64,000 nucleotides of DNA, taken from positions 1 to 64,000 of the forward strand of contig JABWBA010000009.1 in assembly GCA_013360745.1 (NCBI GenBank), read 5' to 3'. Made by a program: the position numbers and the translations under genes. Origin of the DNA: Chthonomonadales bacterium. Lineage in GTDB: Bacteria > Armatimonadota > Chthonomonadetes > Chthonomonadales > CAJBBX01. The notes below the pieces were generated by a model. That model ran no database searches, had not been told where the DNA came from, and worked only from the letters and a program-made list of their open reading frames with translations. Below are positions 44,846 through 54,006 of this stretch, piece after piece. Each line of letters opens with the position of its first letter. Position 1 is the first letter of the stretch.

Positions 44846-45243
44846 GGGCGTTCGACCCGCGACAGCGCATGCTCCAGCATGGCCGCATCGGTGATGAACG
44901 CGCCTGCGGCGGATCGTACCAGCGCGGCCTTCGCCGCATCGTACGTATGAGCTGTGAGGTTGCGAAGCTCCCGATACTGCATCCATGGCTCGACGGAGCC
45001 AAGGAAGCCTCGCTCGGCCCCCGCTCGGATCAGCTCCCGGAATGAGAGTCGATCCCACTCGTCGGGCGACGCGGCATCCATCTCGAGTCTCCGCCGAAGC
45101 ATCTTCCAGCAGAGCTCATAGGTGTATTCGAAGCGCTGGATGACGGCGTCGCGCAGCTCCTCATCGTCCGGTGCGTCTTCCGACCGGGCGTAGGCGCGGC
45201 GCAGGCTTGCGAGCGCAGACTGAAGAGGCGTCAAGTCCAGCAT
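44842..45243 (-). CDS. hepT: HepT-like HEPN toxin / nucleotidyltransferase substrate-binding protein
   Basis: The 133-aa all-helical protein carries the HEPN RX4HXY motif (Arg94, His99, Tyr101 in RNLTAHTY), the RNase site and the Tyr that a partner MntA modifies. Its opening LQSALASLRRAY and FEYTYELCWKMLRRRL helices match the HI0074/NTase_sub_bind branch. Start ATG 45243 has AGGAGG about 11 nt upstream. Together with mntA this forms a complete HepT/MntA module with all key residues present. Whether it is an active toxin or a housekeeping pair is not decidable from sequence. Confidence 0.87.
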   Translation of the reverse strand: MLDLTPLQSALASLRRAYARSEDAPDDEELRDAVIQRFEYTYELCWKMLRRRLEMDAASPDEWDRLSFRELIRAGAERGFLGSVEPWMQYRELRNLTAHTYDAAKAALVRSAAGAFITDAAMLEHALSRVERP

Positions 45244-45272
45244 CGGTCCCGTTCCTCCTGTGCGGCATCCCG

Positions 45273-45300
45273 AGTGTACCACGTCCCGCAGACGGGATAA
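45273..45300 (-). promoter_or_regulatory. possible promoter of hepT-mntA
   Basis: On the minus strand a TACACT box (45278-45273) follows TTATCC (45300-45295) with a 16-bp spacer. This would give a leader of about 20 nt. The -35 match is poor, so this is tentative. Confidence 0.35.
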
Positions 45301-45387
45301 GCGCACGGGCCGACGATGTCGGTGTGCCCTTCGGAGCTCGCGGCCGCGGCGACCGCCGAATGGGGCAGTGGCGGGAGGACGTCCGCC

Positions 45388-46554
45388 TCAGAAGTGATCG
45401 TTCATCCACATTAATGGGCCGCTCAGGAACTCCCGGAACGCGTGCAGCGCCTCCGGCCTCCGCACCGTGAGGCGGTCGTTCGCGACCAGGAGATCGATCG
45501 ACGGGGAGCCGTAATAGGCCTGGGAGAAGGTCTGGATATCCATCTCCAGGTCCGGTTCCTCGCCCCAGGCCCGGACGGCTGCAGAGCCGGCTCCGAACTC
45601 GACCCTGAGCGGGGCTTCGTTCCAGGGGGCGATCGCATCGCGGATCCGCAGGCTGAAGGATCCTTCGGCGCCTGCGGCAGGCGTCCACTGACCGAGCGCG
45701 GCCCCGACGTCGACAACCCGCCCCTGCGTCACGGGTGCAATCTTCGTCTCGAGGGCGTGATGGCACAGGTCCATCCATAGGCCGTCGTCCTCCGGCCCCG
45801 ACCAGGCGAACCGTCGTGTCTGCATGTTCATACGCCGGAGCAGGCCGAGGAGGCCCTGACGAGCGGACGGGTGGAGGGCGATGAACTCATCGATATCGAT
45901 GCATTCGTCGCTCCCGCCGACGAACGTAACATACCCTTCGATGCCGCTCTCGCCGTCGTAGACGAACGTGTAGGCGTGTCGCTCAGCCGATCCATCCAGC
46001 AGCTTCGACCAGAGCTTCGCGTCCCGATCGAGCATGCCCCGATACCTCCGGCTGTAGTTCGTGTATGCCTCGATCATGCCCGCACGATCCGATTCGTCCG
46101 CATGGCGACAGCGGTCCGTATGCTCCGAGCGTTTCAGCGCCTGAGAAGCGACGCCGTACCGCCGCTCTATACCGATCCATTCCCAGCCCAGCTGCCTGTA
46201 GAACTCGTAGCTGAACGGAAACAGAGTCGAGATGCACTGTCCCGCCTCCTTCATGTGCTCGAGCGCCCGGATCATCAACATGCGGACGTAGCCCCGGCCT
46301 CGAGCTGCCGGCATGCAGGCAACGCCGGCTATCCCGCCCATCGGCAGGACCACCGACGGTCCCATGATCGATGCGAACGACAGGATCACCACCTGCGCCT
46401 GGTAGCCCCGCTCATCCCAGAGGCCGTAGATGACGTGTTCCGGCTCGTTCGGGTCCTCGGTCCAGGGCGCACGCCGTCGGCCATGGACGAACGCCATGGA
46501 GCCGAGGTAGTTGGCCAAATCCCGCTCATGCTTCTCGACGATGCGTATTTCCAA
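45388..46554 (-). CDS. Eis-family GNAT acetyltransferase
   Basis: The 388-aa protein follows the Eis plan. An N-terminal GNAT domain holds the acetyl-CoA loop (PAARGRGYVRMLM). A second GNAT-like domain spans about 150-290. A C-terminal SCP2-like sterol-carrier fold ends in the carboxylate (GPLMWMNDHF) that serves as general base in Eis enzymes. Eis enzymes acetylate aminoglycosides and other amines, though environmental members have unknown substrates. Start TTG 46554 has AGGGGG 6 nt upstream. It lies 143 bp downstream of hepT on the same strand. Confidence 0.83.
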   Translation of the reverse strand: MEIRIVEKHERDLANYLGSMAFVHGRRRAPWTEDPNEPEHVIYGLWDERGYQAQVVILSFASIMGPSVVLPMGGIAGVACMPAARGRGYVRMLMIRALEHMKEAGQCISTLFPFSYEFYRQLGWEWIGIERRYGVASQALKRSEHTDRCRHADESDRAGMIEAYTNYSRRYRGMLDRDAKLWSKLLDGSAERHAYTFVYDGESGIEGYVTFVGGSDECIDIDEFIALHPSARQGLLGLLRRMNMQTRRFAWSGPEDDGLWMDLCHHALETKIAPVTQGRVVDVGAALGQWTPAAGAEGSFSLRIRDAIAPWNEAPLRVEFGAGSAAVRAWGEEPDLEMDIQTFSQAYYGSPSIDLLVANDRLTVRRPEALHAFREFLSGPLMWMNDHF

Positions 46555-46675
46555 AGGAACCCCCTTCGGGCAGGTATCAAGCCCTGCCCGATCGAATACG
46601 AAATCCTAGCACAGGACTCCCCGAGGCGGGATCACCACCGGGGGGCGTATTGTCGGCAGCTACAGGAGGTAACGT

Positions 46676-48361
46676 ATGTTCGGAACCGTACGGGGCGCAC
46701 GGTTGAAGAGCGCTCTCATCACACTGCTCGGCGCTGGCCTGCTCCTACTGTGGGGCGCGGGATGCGGAAGTCTGCGCCCCGTCACCGCGCACATCCCCGT
46801 ATCGGACGCGCGGCGCATGGCCGTGCTCGACGCTATTCAGGCGAAGTTCGCGTCACAGGCCGGTACGGATCTCGACGCTCAGAACCGTGAGCTCGCGGCG
46901 TTCATGCGGACCTTTCGCGAGATCGAAGACAGCGGGGTGTCCGACGACTCCTGCGTCTGGGGGCGCTTCACCGATGGACGATCGCTGATCGTCGTCAACC
47001 ATCGATCCTCCACACTGCGCTCGGCGGCGCTTCCGCGGCCTTCGATCACCCGCGCCAGCGGCCTGCCCGCAGGAATCCGAGTTCAACTGCTGGATACGAT
47101 GGGATCCAACTACGCCCATCCAACGGAGGCAATCAAAGGACCCCTGAGGGACAGCGGCTTTACGGTCATCGGCGAAGGGGGCGGAGGCGCCTCCGTCGAT
47201 AACCTCAAGTCCCCTGGCGAGACCGGCATCCTTTACATGGACGCCCACGGCGGCAAGGGCAAATCGCGAACCAAAGAGCGGTTCTACTCCATCTGGACCG
47301 ACACGCACGTCACCGAAGCGAACGAGGCGGCGTACAAAGAGGATCTCGATGCGCACCGGCTCGTCTACATGACAGCAAACGCCAGCGGGAGCACAGTGGA
47401 AACGCGCTATGCGTTCACCGCCGACTTCGTCCGTCAGTACATGCACCTGAGTCCCAATACGCTCGTATTCATCAACGCTTGCAGCAGCTACGACGACACC
47501 ATGCGACAGGCCTTTCTCGCGGCGGGCGCCGGGATCTACTTCGGATGGACACAGCCAGTCGACGACAGATCCGCCTACGGAGCCGCGATCTTCCTGTTCG
47601 ATCGCCTGCTCGGCATCAACGCCGTAGAGCCGACGGATAACCCGACCCGGCCGCCCATGACCATGGCGGAAGTCGTCGACGCGATGGCCGGAACGACCTA
47701 CGCGGTCACCCACTTGCCGTTCGACCACTCCGAGGGAGTGTGGGGCCCCAAATCCGACGCGTTCTTGAAGGGGGACACCGGCTCGGGAGATCTGACCGTT
47801 ATCACGCCCAGCATTCGCTCCATTCAAGTCGACAAAGAGGAGATGACGGCGACGCTCAAGGGTCATTTCGGCTCCAGGCGGGGGACCGTCGATGCCAACG
47901 GAACGAGGAAAGCGCCGGGAGACGAGTTGACCGTGACGAGTTGGACTTCGACTGAGATCACCGTCGAGATCGAGTCGGATACGACATCCGTCATCGTCCG
48001 CTCCGACGGCCGGTCCAGCAATCGGAGGCTGCTGCCCAGCGAGAACTATGTCCTGAGCGGAGCGGATGGCGGAGGGTTCGGCGTCGACGATAACCTGCGC
48101 GTTTGGTGGAACAGCGATCTGATCTTCGAGGATCCCCGAGGCGCCTATGCCGGTTACAGGGGGCCATTTCGTATCCCGGGCAAGAAGGGGGACACGATCC
48201 GCATCGAAGTGCAGGACTGGTACGGGTACTACGCCGGCTACTCATCGATCTATCTGACGACCCCGGCGGGCGACGTCCTCCTGCTCGAACCCGGGATCAA
48301 CAAGGCGACCCCACCCGGCAACCATAATATCGTTCTGAACAAGACGTATGTTCTCCCCTGA
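46676..48361 (+). CDS. lipoprotein with a caspase/gingipain-like His-Cys pair
   Basis: The 561-aa protein has a lipoprotein-type signal ending GAGC (Cys30). Residues about 135-320 have a caspase-like layout. A hydrophobic strand runs into a His (GILYMDAHGG, His191) and another runs into a Cys (NTLVFINACSS, Cys269), the catalytic dyad spacing of CHAT and C25-like peptidases. An IPT/Ig-like domain follows at about 375-440. A last beta domain (about 450-561) may be a binding module. It is a candidate surface or periplasmic protease. The perfect AGGAGGT leader sequence precedes ATG 46676 by 7 nt. The nearest neighbours are unrelated to it. Confidence 0.65.
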   Translation: MFGTVRGARLKSALITLLGAGLLLLWGAGCGSLRPVTAHIPVSDARRMAVLDAIQAKFASQAGTDLDAQNRELAAFMRTFREIEDSGVSDDSCVWGRFTDGRSLIVVNHRSSTLRSAALPRPSITRASGLPAGIRVQLLDTMGSNYAHPTEAIKGPLRDSGFTVIGEGGGGASVDNLKSPGETGILYMDAHGGKGKSRTKERFYSIWTDTHVTEANEAAYKEDLDAHRLVYMTANASGSTVETRYAFTADFVRQYMHLSPNTLVFINACSSYDDTMRQAFLAAGAGIYFGWTQPVDDRSAYGAAIFLFDRLLGINAVEPTDNPTRPPMTMAEVVDAMAGTTYAVTHLPFDHSEGVWGPKSDAFLKGDTGSGDLTVITPSIRSIQVDKEEMTATLKGHFGSRRGTVDANGTRKAPGDELTVTSWTSTEITVEIESDTTSVIVRSDGRSSNRRLLPSENYVLSGADGGGFGVDDNLRVWWNSDLIFEDPRGAYAGYRGPFRIPGKKGDTIRIEVQDWYGYYAGYSSIYLTTPAGDVLLLEPGINKATPPGNHNIVLNKTYVLP

Positions 48362-48471
48362 GGCCGAGGGTCCATGAGGAAGGGCGCGGCCTGGGATTCG
48401 AGGCGATCGATTTCGAGCGGGACGAGCAGAGGGGATCGGGCCGCGGTCGAGAACGGGGAAGGGAGCATGAA

Positions 48472-49557
48472 GTGACGGAACGGGAACGGTTCCATGCGTG
48501 CCTCCGCTATGAGGCGGTGGACGTCGTGCCGCACTGGACGTGGGGCGGATGGCCCGAAACCATCGAGCGCTGGATGGGCGAGGGGTACCGGCCGGAGGTC
48601 GACGACGTGCGGCAGGGGGCGTCGCCGGTGCACTGGATCGGGCACTGGTTCTTCCCCCATCCCCCGTTCGAGCATCAGGTGCTGGAGGAGGACGAGAAGC
48701 ATGTCCTGTACGTGAACCATGAGGGGATCCTCATGCGGGAGCGAAAGGATAACCCGCACAGCTCCATGCCCCAGTTCGTCAAGTTTCCGGTGACCAATCG
48801 GGAGGAGTTTCGGGCGTTCTGGGCGGAGCGGATGCGCCCGGACCCGGCGCAGCGGATCGGGCCCGAATGGCAGGCCACGCTTCGGCATTTACGGGAGTCC
48901 GAGATCCCGATCGTGATCATCTCCGATCGCTGGGGAGGGTTCTTCGGTCCGATCCGCAATCTCGTCGGCGTCGAAGCCCTCTGCATGCTCTTCTACGACG
49001 ATCCGGCGTTCATCGAGGAGATGATGGACGCCGACGCGGACTTTATCATCGGGATGATGGATCGGATCCTCGGAGAAGGGCCGATCGACGCGTTCGCCTT
49101 CTGGGAGGACATGGCCTTCAAGACCGGGCCGCTCCTGACGCCCGGTCTGGCCCGCAAGTTCATGCTTCCGCGGTACCGGCGTGTCGTCGATTTCCTCCGA
49201 TCGCGCGGGGTCGAGTGGATCGGGGTGGACAGCGATGGCCAGATCGGCTCCCTGATACCAACATGGATCGACGCTGGTCTGAACTTTGTGTACCCGTTCG
49301 AGGTTCAGGCTGGGATGGATGTGCTCGCCGTACGTAAGCAATATGGCAGGGACCTGCGCTTGATCGGCGGAGTCGATAAGCGCTCCCTCACCGGTGGGCC
49401 GCCGGCGATCGAGACGGAGCTAGCCCGAGTCCGCCCTCTGATCGATGATGGGGGATACATACCGATGCTCGATCACTCGTGTCCGCCCGACATATCCTGG
49501 GACAACTACCGCTACTACATGCGGCGGCTTCGACAGGTGTGCGGCGCGGATGCATGA
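48472..49557 (+). CDS. uroporphyrinogen decarboxylase-like (UroD family) protein
   Basis: The 361-aa protein opens with TERERFHACLRYEAVDVVPHW, the standard start of UroD-like proteins of Armatimonadota and Planctomycetota. It continues with FAFWEDMAFKTGPLLTPGL and a final metal-binding-like segment (GIDKRSLTGG-type, read here as GGVDKRSL). HSCPPDISWDNYRYYM closes the protein. The substrate is unknown and a role in heme synthesis is unlikely. GTG 48472 has GGGAG 7 nt upstream. It is distantly related to the product at 40048. The next gene begins 16 bp after it. Confidence 0.8.
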   Translation: MTERERFHACLRYEAVDVVPHWTWGGWPETIERWMGEGYRPEVDDVRQGASPVHWIGHWFFPHPPFEHQVLEEDEKHVLYVNHEGILMRERKDNPHSSMPQFVKFPVTNREEFRAFWAERMRPDPAQRIGPEWQATLRHLRESEIPIVIISDRWGGFFGPIRNLVGVEALCMLFYDDPAFIEEMMDADADFIIGMMDRILGEGPIDAFAFWEDMAFKTGPLLTPGLARKFMLPRYRRVVDFLRSRGVEWIGVDSDGQIGSLIPTWIDAGLNFVYPFEVQAGMDVLAVRKQYGRDLRLIGGVDKRSLTGGPPAIETELARVRPLIDDGGYIPMLDHSCPPDISWDNYRYYMRRLRQVCGADA

Positions 49558-49573
49558 ACAAAGGAGTCGACCT

Positions 49574-50362
49574 ATGAAACGACCATGGCTCGCAGCGGCG
49601 GCCTTGCTGCTGGGATCGGTCGCCTATGCACAGCCGGGCGCCGGACGCCCGGGCCGCCCCGGCGGCGGCGGCTTTGGAGGTCCCGGCGGCGGGATGCGCA
49701 TGCCCGGCATGCGGATGATGAACAGAGACGTTACCCTATCCCAGGTGCCTCTGCCGACGCTGAAGGCGGCGTTGAAACTCAACGCAGCTCAGGAGAAAAA
49801 GATCGACGGGATCCGAACCCGGGCTCGAGAGGGGATGCGATCCCTCTTCCAGATGCCGCGTCCGGGTGCGCGACCGGACCCGAAGGCGATGGAAGCGACG
49901 ATGAAGAAGATGGAGGCCGCCGGCAAGAAGTCGGACGCCGATATCAAAGCCGTCCTGACCCCCGCTCAGCGCAAACAGGTGCCGGGTCTGCTGAAGGAAG
50001 CCGAAGCGCTCCGCGGTTCGGGCCTGCCGATCGGCGTTGCCGGCGGGCTCAAACTCACTGCGGAACAGGTCGGCAAGCTCAGCGCCATCGGGAAGAAAAG
50101 GAGCGACGCCTCGGCCAAGCTGTTCCAGGGCAACGGCGACCCGCGAGCGGCTTTCGAAAAGATGGGCAAGCTGCGCGATGCCGCTCGGAAGCAGGCGATG
50201 GGCGTGCTGAACGCCAAGCAGAAGGCGGCGGTGGAGAAATGGGAGAAGGACAACCCGCGCGGCGGCTTCGGCATGGGCGGCCCGGGCGGTCGCATGGGCG
50301 CACCCGGCGGCATGGGCGCTCCCGGTCCGATGGCTCGTCCCGGTGGCGGACGGGGTCGCTAA
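49574..50362 (+). CDS. secreted Gly-rich, LTxxQ-motif (Spy/CpxP-like) protein
   Basis: The 262-aa product starts at ATG 49574 (AAGGAG 8 nt upstream) with a signal peptide ending AYAQ. Gly/Pro/Arg/Met-rich tracts flank both ends. The helical centre has LTxxQ-type motifs (KLNAAQEKKID, LTPAQRKQV, KLTAEQVGKL), as in Spy-like periplasmic chaperones, where they form a cradle. The high Met and Arg content of the tails might bind metal or nucleic acid, but this is inference. Its 3' end overlaps the next gene by 20 bp. Confidence 0.7.
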   Translation: MKRPWLAAAALLLGSVAYAQPGAGRPGRPGGGGFGGPGGGMRMPGMRMMNRDVTLSQVPLPTLKAALKLNAAQEKKIDGIRTRAREGMRSLFQMPRPGARPDPKAMEATMKKMEAAGKKSDADIKAVLTPAQRKQVPGLLKEAEALRGSGLPIGVAGGLKLTAEQVGKLSAIGKKRSDASAKLFQGNGDPRAAFEKMGKLRDAARKQAMGVLNAKQKAAVEKWEKDNPRGGFGMGGPGGRMGAPGGMGAPGPMARPGGGRGR

Positions 50363-52088
50363 AGCGCTTCGTCGCACCGTCATCCGATCAAGAAGCGTGA
50401 TTGCGGGCGCCCTCGGGATCATCTTCCTTGGGGCGCTCGCGATCCCGTCTGAGGCGCGTCCGCCGCTCCGACCGAACGGCGGCGAGAGGCCGATGATCGT
50501 GGATGCGCGAGCGTTCGGTGTCGTGGGGGACGGAGTCGCGGACGACGGCCCCTCCATCGCGCGCATGGTCGCCGCCGCGCAAAGGGCGACGCCGGTTACG
50601 CTCCGATTTCCGGGCCGTCGGACGTACCGGGTCGCTTCGGCTCCGAATCGGTACATCTTCGACCTGCACGGCTCGAACGACCTCACCCTCGACGGGGGAG
50701 GATCGACCTTTGAGATCGCGCCGAACCTCCGGCTGATCCGTCTGACCGACTGCTCCCGCGTGACGGTACGGCGGCTGAAGGTGGACTTCCGGCCGCTCCC
50801 GTTCGTCGATGGCATCGTCGAGCGGGTTGATGGGCAGGCCGGGAGGATTATGGTCCGTGTTCCGCGCGAGGAGTGGAGTCGTCCGATCGGAGGCCCGACC
50901 CATGAGGACGGCGAGCAGGCCTACTTCGGGATGCTCTGGGGGGACGGCGCCTACGGCTCGATCTCGCGGCACTGCTGGATCGATCAGATCGAGGCGGGCT
51001 CGGAACCGGGCGAGGTGGTGGTCCGGCCAACGCCGGAGTTCCGCGAATATCCCGGTCTCATTCCAGGGCGATGGAAGATCAGCCTGCCCGTCCCGGGAAT
51101 CGCCCATCGCTATGGTCCTGGGGCGTGCGTGGTGGTTCGGGATTGCCGCGATGTCCGTATGCGCGACCTCGAGGTATGGTCGGCGCCCTGGATGGCGTTC
51201 GAGGTGATCACCAACGATGGGGCCCTGGTGTTCGATCGCGTCCACGTTCGGCCCAAACCCGGGACCGGGCGGCTCATGTCCTCGTGGCGAGACGGGTTCC
51301 ATGTCAAGGGCAATCGGGCATCGCTTACGTGGGAGGGCTGTATCCTGGAGGGGATGAACGATGACGCGTTCAACATCTCAACCCATGCGAGCCGCGTGAG
51401 CGAGGTCCTGCCCGACGGGAGCGTCGCCGTAGACCAGCGCTATCCGCTCGGCTATGTGCGCTGGCGGCCCGGGGATCTCCTCGTCGCCGTCGATCCCGAC
51501 TCCCGCAAGCTCCGCGGCTCCTCCCGGGTATCGGTGGTCGAGGAGGGGAACGCGCCTGCGCCGATCCAGGGCGAGCCCGCGGCGCCCGGGGTCACCGTGC
51601 GACTGGCCGTGCCGATCACCGGCATGCGCGCGGGAGATATCGTCTGGAGCGCTGAAGCGGCGAATCCGCACACGGCGCTGCGCCGTTGTCGCATCCGTCA
51701 GAGCTGCCGGCTTCAATCGCCCGTCACGCTGGAGGAATGCGACGTGATCGGCCTGCTGTGGTTCTACGCCGATCCGCTCGAAGGGCCATATCCCGGGCCG
51801 GTGACCGTACGGCGCTGCACACTGCGACGGGGCAGAGGCAATCATGAGAACGTCGTGGTCTGCTCCGGTGGCAGCACGACCGGCGCTCCGGACGGGACCG
51901 CGCCGCCGCGAGCCTTGCATGACTTCCGCTTCACGGAGAACCGGATCTACGGCGGCTTCATCGTCGAAGGCGTGGAGAGGGTAACCCTGCGAGGGAACCG
52001 TTTCCTCGAGGCCGGGGCTTCAGTCACTCTCCACGACAACGTCGATCTCATCGACAGGGATCAGCGCCCTTCGTCCGCCCGTCGGTAG
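50343..52088 (+). CDS. exported right-handed beta-helix protein (pectate-lyase-like, GH110-like core)
   Basis: The 581-aa protein begins with a positively charged signal peptide (1-38, ending PSEA). FGVVGDGVADDGPSIARM is the signature of pectate-lyase-type beta-helix enzymes. Residues 80-560 consist of short parallel strands. The SWRDGFHVKGNRASLTWEG motif and the GMNDDAFNIS motif resemble alpha-1,3-galactosidases of family GH110, where paired Asp are catalytic. A glycan-cleaving role is therefore plausible. GTG 50343 overlaps the previous gene, while GTG 50397 would remove the basic n-region of the signal peptide. Confidence 0.75.
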   Translation: MADGVAKALRRTVIRSRSVIAGALGIIFLGALAIPSEARPPLRPNGGERPMIVDARAFGVVGDGVADDGPSIARMVAAAQRATPVTLRFPGRRTYRVASAPNRYIFDLHGSNDLTLDGGGSTFEIAPNLRLIRLTDCSRVTVRRLKVDFRPLPFVDGIVERVDGQAGRIMVRVPREEWSRPIGGPTHEDGEQAYFGMLWGDGAYGSISRHCWIDQIEAGSEPGEVVVRPTPEFREYPGLIPGRWKISLPVPGIAHRYGPGACVVVRDCRDVRMRDLEVWSAPWMAFEVITNDGALVFDRVHVRPKPGTGRLMSSWRDGFHVKGNRASLTWEGCILEGMNDDAFNISTHASRVSEVLPDGSVAVDQRYPLGYVRWRPGDLLVAVDPDSRKLRGSSRVSVVEEGNAPAPIQGEPAAPGVTVRLAVPITGMRAGDIVWSAEAANPHTALRRCRIRQSCRLQSPVTLEECDVIGLLWFYADPLEGPYPGPVTVRRCTLRRGRGNHENVVVCSGGSTTGAPDGTAPPRALHDFRFTENRIYGGFIVEGVERVTLRGNRFLEAGASVTLHDNVDLIDRDQRPSSARR

Positions 52089-52118
52089 CCCTGTCGGTTC
52101 CGAAGTCGCGAACAGGGC

Positions 52119-52149
52119 TTGACATCGCATCGCTCCCCGAGGGTATAGT
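52119..52149 (+). promoter_or_regulatory. glnA promoter
   Basis: A consensus TTGACA (52119-52124) is followed by TATAGT (52144-52149) with a 19-bp spacer. The expected start is about 52156, leaving a leader of about 245 nt before glnA. Confidence 0.65.
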
Positions 52150-52155
52150 GTCCTG

Positions 52156-52278
52156 TGGCATGCTCAGGGACTGGTTCTTTGGGCTCCACGATGCGACAAC
52201 AGCGCGGCCACAAGGATGTGGCGGCTTGATCGAAGAACGCTCCCGGTGAGCCCTTACAGGGCTGCAGGAGCGTTTTTT
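52156..52278 (+). ncRNA. structured glnA leader with intrinsic terminator (candidate attenuator or small RNA)
   Basis: A perfect hairpin GCCACA/TGTGGC (52207-52222, loop AGGA) is followed by a terminator. AACGCTCC (52236-52243) pairs with GGAGCGTT (52267-52274) around an inner AGCCC/GGGCT stem, and TTTTTT ends at 52278. Upstream GTTCTT (52174-52179) can pair with AAGAAC (52233-52238), and GGGCTC (52181-52186) with GAGCCC (52248-52253), both exclusive of the terminator. This is the layout of a transcription attenuator. The effector is unknown; glutamine or ammonium status is inference. The remaining 120 bp to glnA hold no gene. A separate small RNA ending at this terminator is also possible. 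Confidence 0.6.
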
Positions 52279-52401
52279 GCTGGTCCGGAAGGGAGCCGCT
52301 GAGCCGATACCACACCGCTCCTGTGCGCCTTCCCTCCGAAGCGACGAGCGTCGATACGACTCGACTCACTACTGCACCGAGCGCAAAGGAGATCCTTTAC
52401 G

Positions 52402-53817
52402 ATGACGTCCAAAGAAGTCCTTGATCTGACGATCCAGAACGAGGTCCGCATCGTCGATGTGCGATTCGTCGACCTGCCGGGCACCTGGCAGCACTTCTCC
52501 ATGCCAACTTCAGCTTTCACCGAAGAGACCTTCGAGGACGGTATCGGCTTCGACGGCTCGTCGATCCGGGGGTTTCAGAAGATCAACGAGTCGGATATGC
52601 TGTTGATACCCGACCCGGATACGGCCTTCATGGACCCGTTCACCGAAGAGACGCAGATGAACATCATCTGCAACATCGAGGACCCGATCACCCGAGAGCG
52701 TTACACGCGGGACCCTCGCTGGGTCGCAAAAAAGGCGGAGGCCTATCTGCAGTCGTCGGGAATCGCCGATACTGCCTACTTCGGGCCTGAGGCCGAGTTC
52801 TACATCTTCGGGGATATCCGCTACGATTCGACACCCCATTCCGGCTACTACTTTATCGACAGCGACGAAGGGATCTGGAACTCGGGCCGAGACGAACGCC
52901 CGAACCTCGGCTACAAGGTGCGGTACAAAGGGGGATACTTCCCCGTGCCTCCGACGGATACCCTGCACGACCTCCGGACGGAGATGATGCTGACGCTCAT
53001 CGAGGCCGGTATCGAAAGCGAGGTTCATCATCACGAAGTAGGGACGGCCGGTCAGAGCGAGATCGATGTCAAGTTCGGGCCGCTCGTGCGGACGGCTGAC
53101 AACCTGATGAAGTTCAAGTACATCATCAAGAACGTCGCCCGGCAGAACGGCTATACGGTGACGTTCATGCCCAAGCCCCTCTATCAGGACAACGGATCGG
53201 GCATGCACTGTCATCAATCACTCTGGAAGGACGGCGCCAACCTGTTCTTCGACGAGCGGGCCTATGCCGGATTATCGGAAACGGCGATCTACTACATCGG
53301 CGGGCTCCTGAAGCACGCGCCGGCGATCCTCGCCTTCGCGGCCCCTTCGACGAACTCCTACCGACGGCTCGTCCCTGGCTATGAGGCCCCCATCAACCTG
53401 ATCTATTCGCAGCGCAACCGATCTGCGTGCATCCGGATCCCCATGTACTCCCGGTCGCCGCGCGCGAAGCGGATCGAGTTCCGTGCGCCCGATCCAATGG
53501 CGAACCCGTATCTCGCCTTCTCGGCGATGCTCATGGCGGGGCTGGACGGCATCGATAACCGGATCCTGCCGCCGGATCCGATCGATAAGGACCTGTACGA
53601 GATGGAGCCCGAGGAGCGCCACGGCATCAAGATGACTCCGGCGTCCCTGGGCGAGGCGCTGGATGCGCTGGAGGCGGACCACGACTTCCTGCTCAAGGGA
53701 GATGTCTTCACGCCGGACCTGATCGCCGAGTACATCGGCTACAAGCGTACGCACGAAGTCGATGCCGTTGCTCTGCGCCCCCATCCTCACGAGTTTCATC
53801 TCTACTACGACGCCTGA
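52402..53817 (+). CDS. glnA: glutamine synthetase type I
   Basis: The 471-aa enzyme condenses ammonium and glutamate to glutamine using ATP. Family motifs include [17 protein letters not shown] and the metal-ligand region [43 protein letters not shown] and the [15 protein letters not shown] motif follow. The segment [12 protein letters not shown] places Tyr399 at the adenylylation site of the GSI-beta subtype, so covalent control by GlnE is expected (no glnE or glnB is in the window). AAAGGAGATCC precedes the ATG by 8 nt, and the leader is structured. A strong hairpin follows the stop codon. Confidence 0.97.
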   Translation: MTSKEVLDLTIQNEVRIVDVRFVDLPGTWQHFSMPTSAFTEETFEDGIGFDGSSIRGFQKINESDMLLIPDPDTAFMDPFTEETQMNIICNIEDPITRERYTRDPRWVAKKAEAYLQSSGIADTAYFGPEAEFYIFGDIRYDSTPHSGYYFIDSDEGIWNSGRDERPNLGYKVRYKGGYFPVPPTDTLHDLRTEMMLTLIEAGIESEVHHHEVGTAGQSEIDVKFGPLVRTADNLMKFKYIIKNVARQNGYTVTFMPKPLYQDNGSGMHCHQSLWKDGANLFFDERAYAGLSETAIYYIGGLLKHAPAILAFAAPSTNSYRRLVPGYEAPINLIYSQRNRSACIRIPMYSRSPRAKRIEFRAPDPMANPYLAFSAMLMAGLDGIDNRILPPDPIDKDLYEMEPEERHGIKMTPASLGEALDALEADHDFLLKGDVFTPDLIAEYIGYKRTHEVDAVALRPHPHEFHLYYDA

Positions 53818-53835
53818 TCCAGCCGTCGGGCTGTT

Positions 53836-53871
53836 CGAAGGCGCTTCACGGCACGGTCTGGAGCGCCTTCG
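53836..53871 (+). terminator. glnA terminator hairpin
   Basis: CGAAGGCGCT (53836-53845) pairs perfectly with AGCGCCTTCG (53862-53871) around a 16-nt loop, 19 bp after the glnA stop codon. There is no T-tract. Beyond it, up to about 54000, I see no gene. Confidence 0.6.
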
Positions 53872-54006
53872 GAGCCCTGCCACGTCGAGCCTCCTCCTCG
53901 ATCCGTCCTCTGGAGGATTCTGCACGGCCTGAGACGAACCCTATGTCTGATCGCAACGCCGTCGCGTGGGCCGAACCAGACCGGCTTGCGGCGAAAGGGT
54001 ATCGTC

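Noticed and set aside
52150-52280. 6S RNA
   Set aside because: The hairpin CCACAAGGATGTGG resembles a stretch of enterobacterial 6S RNA, but the unit is only about 120 nt and lacks the long closing stem and central bubble.
52156-52401. T-box or known glutamine riboswitch
   Set aside because: No T-box core sequence and no glnA-motif consensus could be found.
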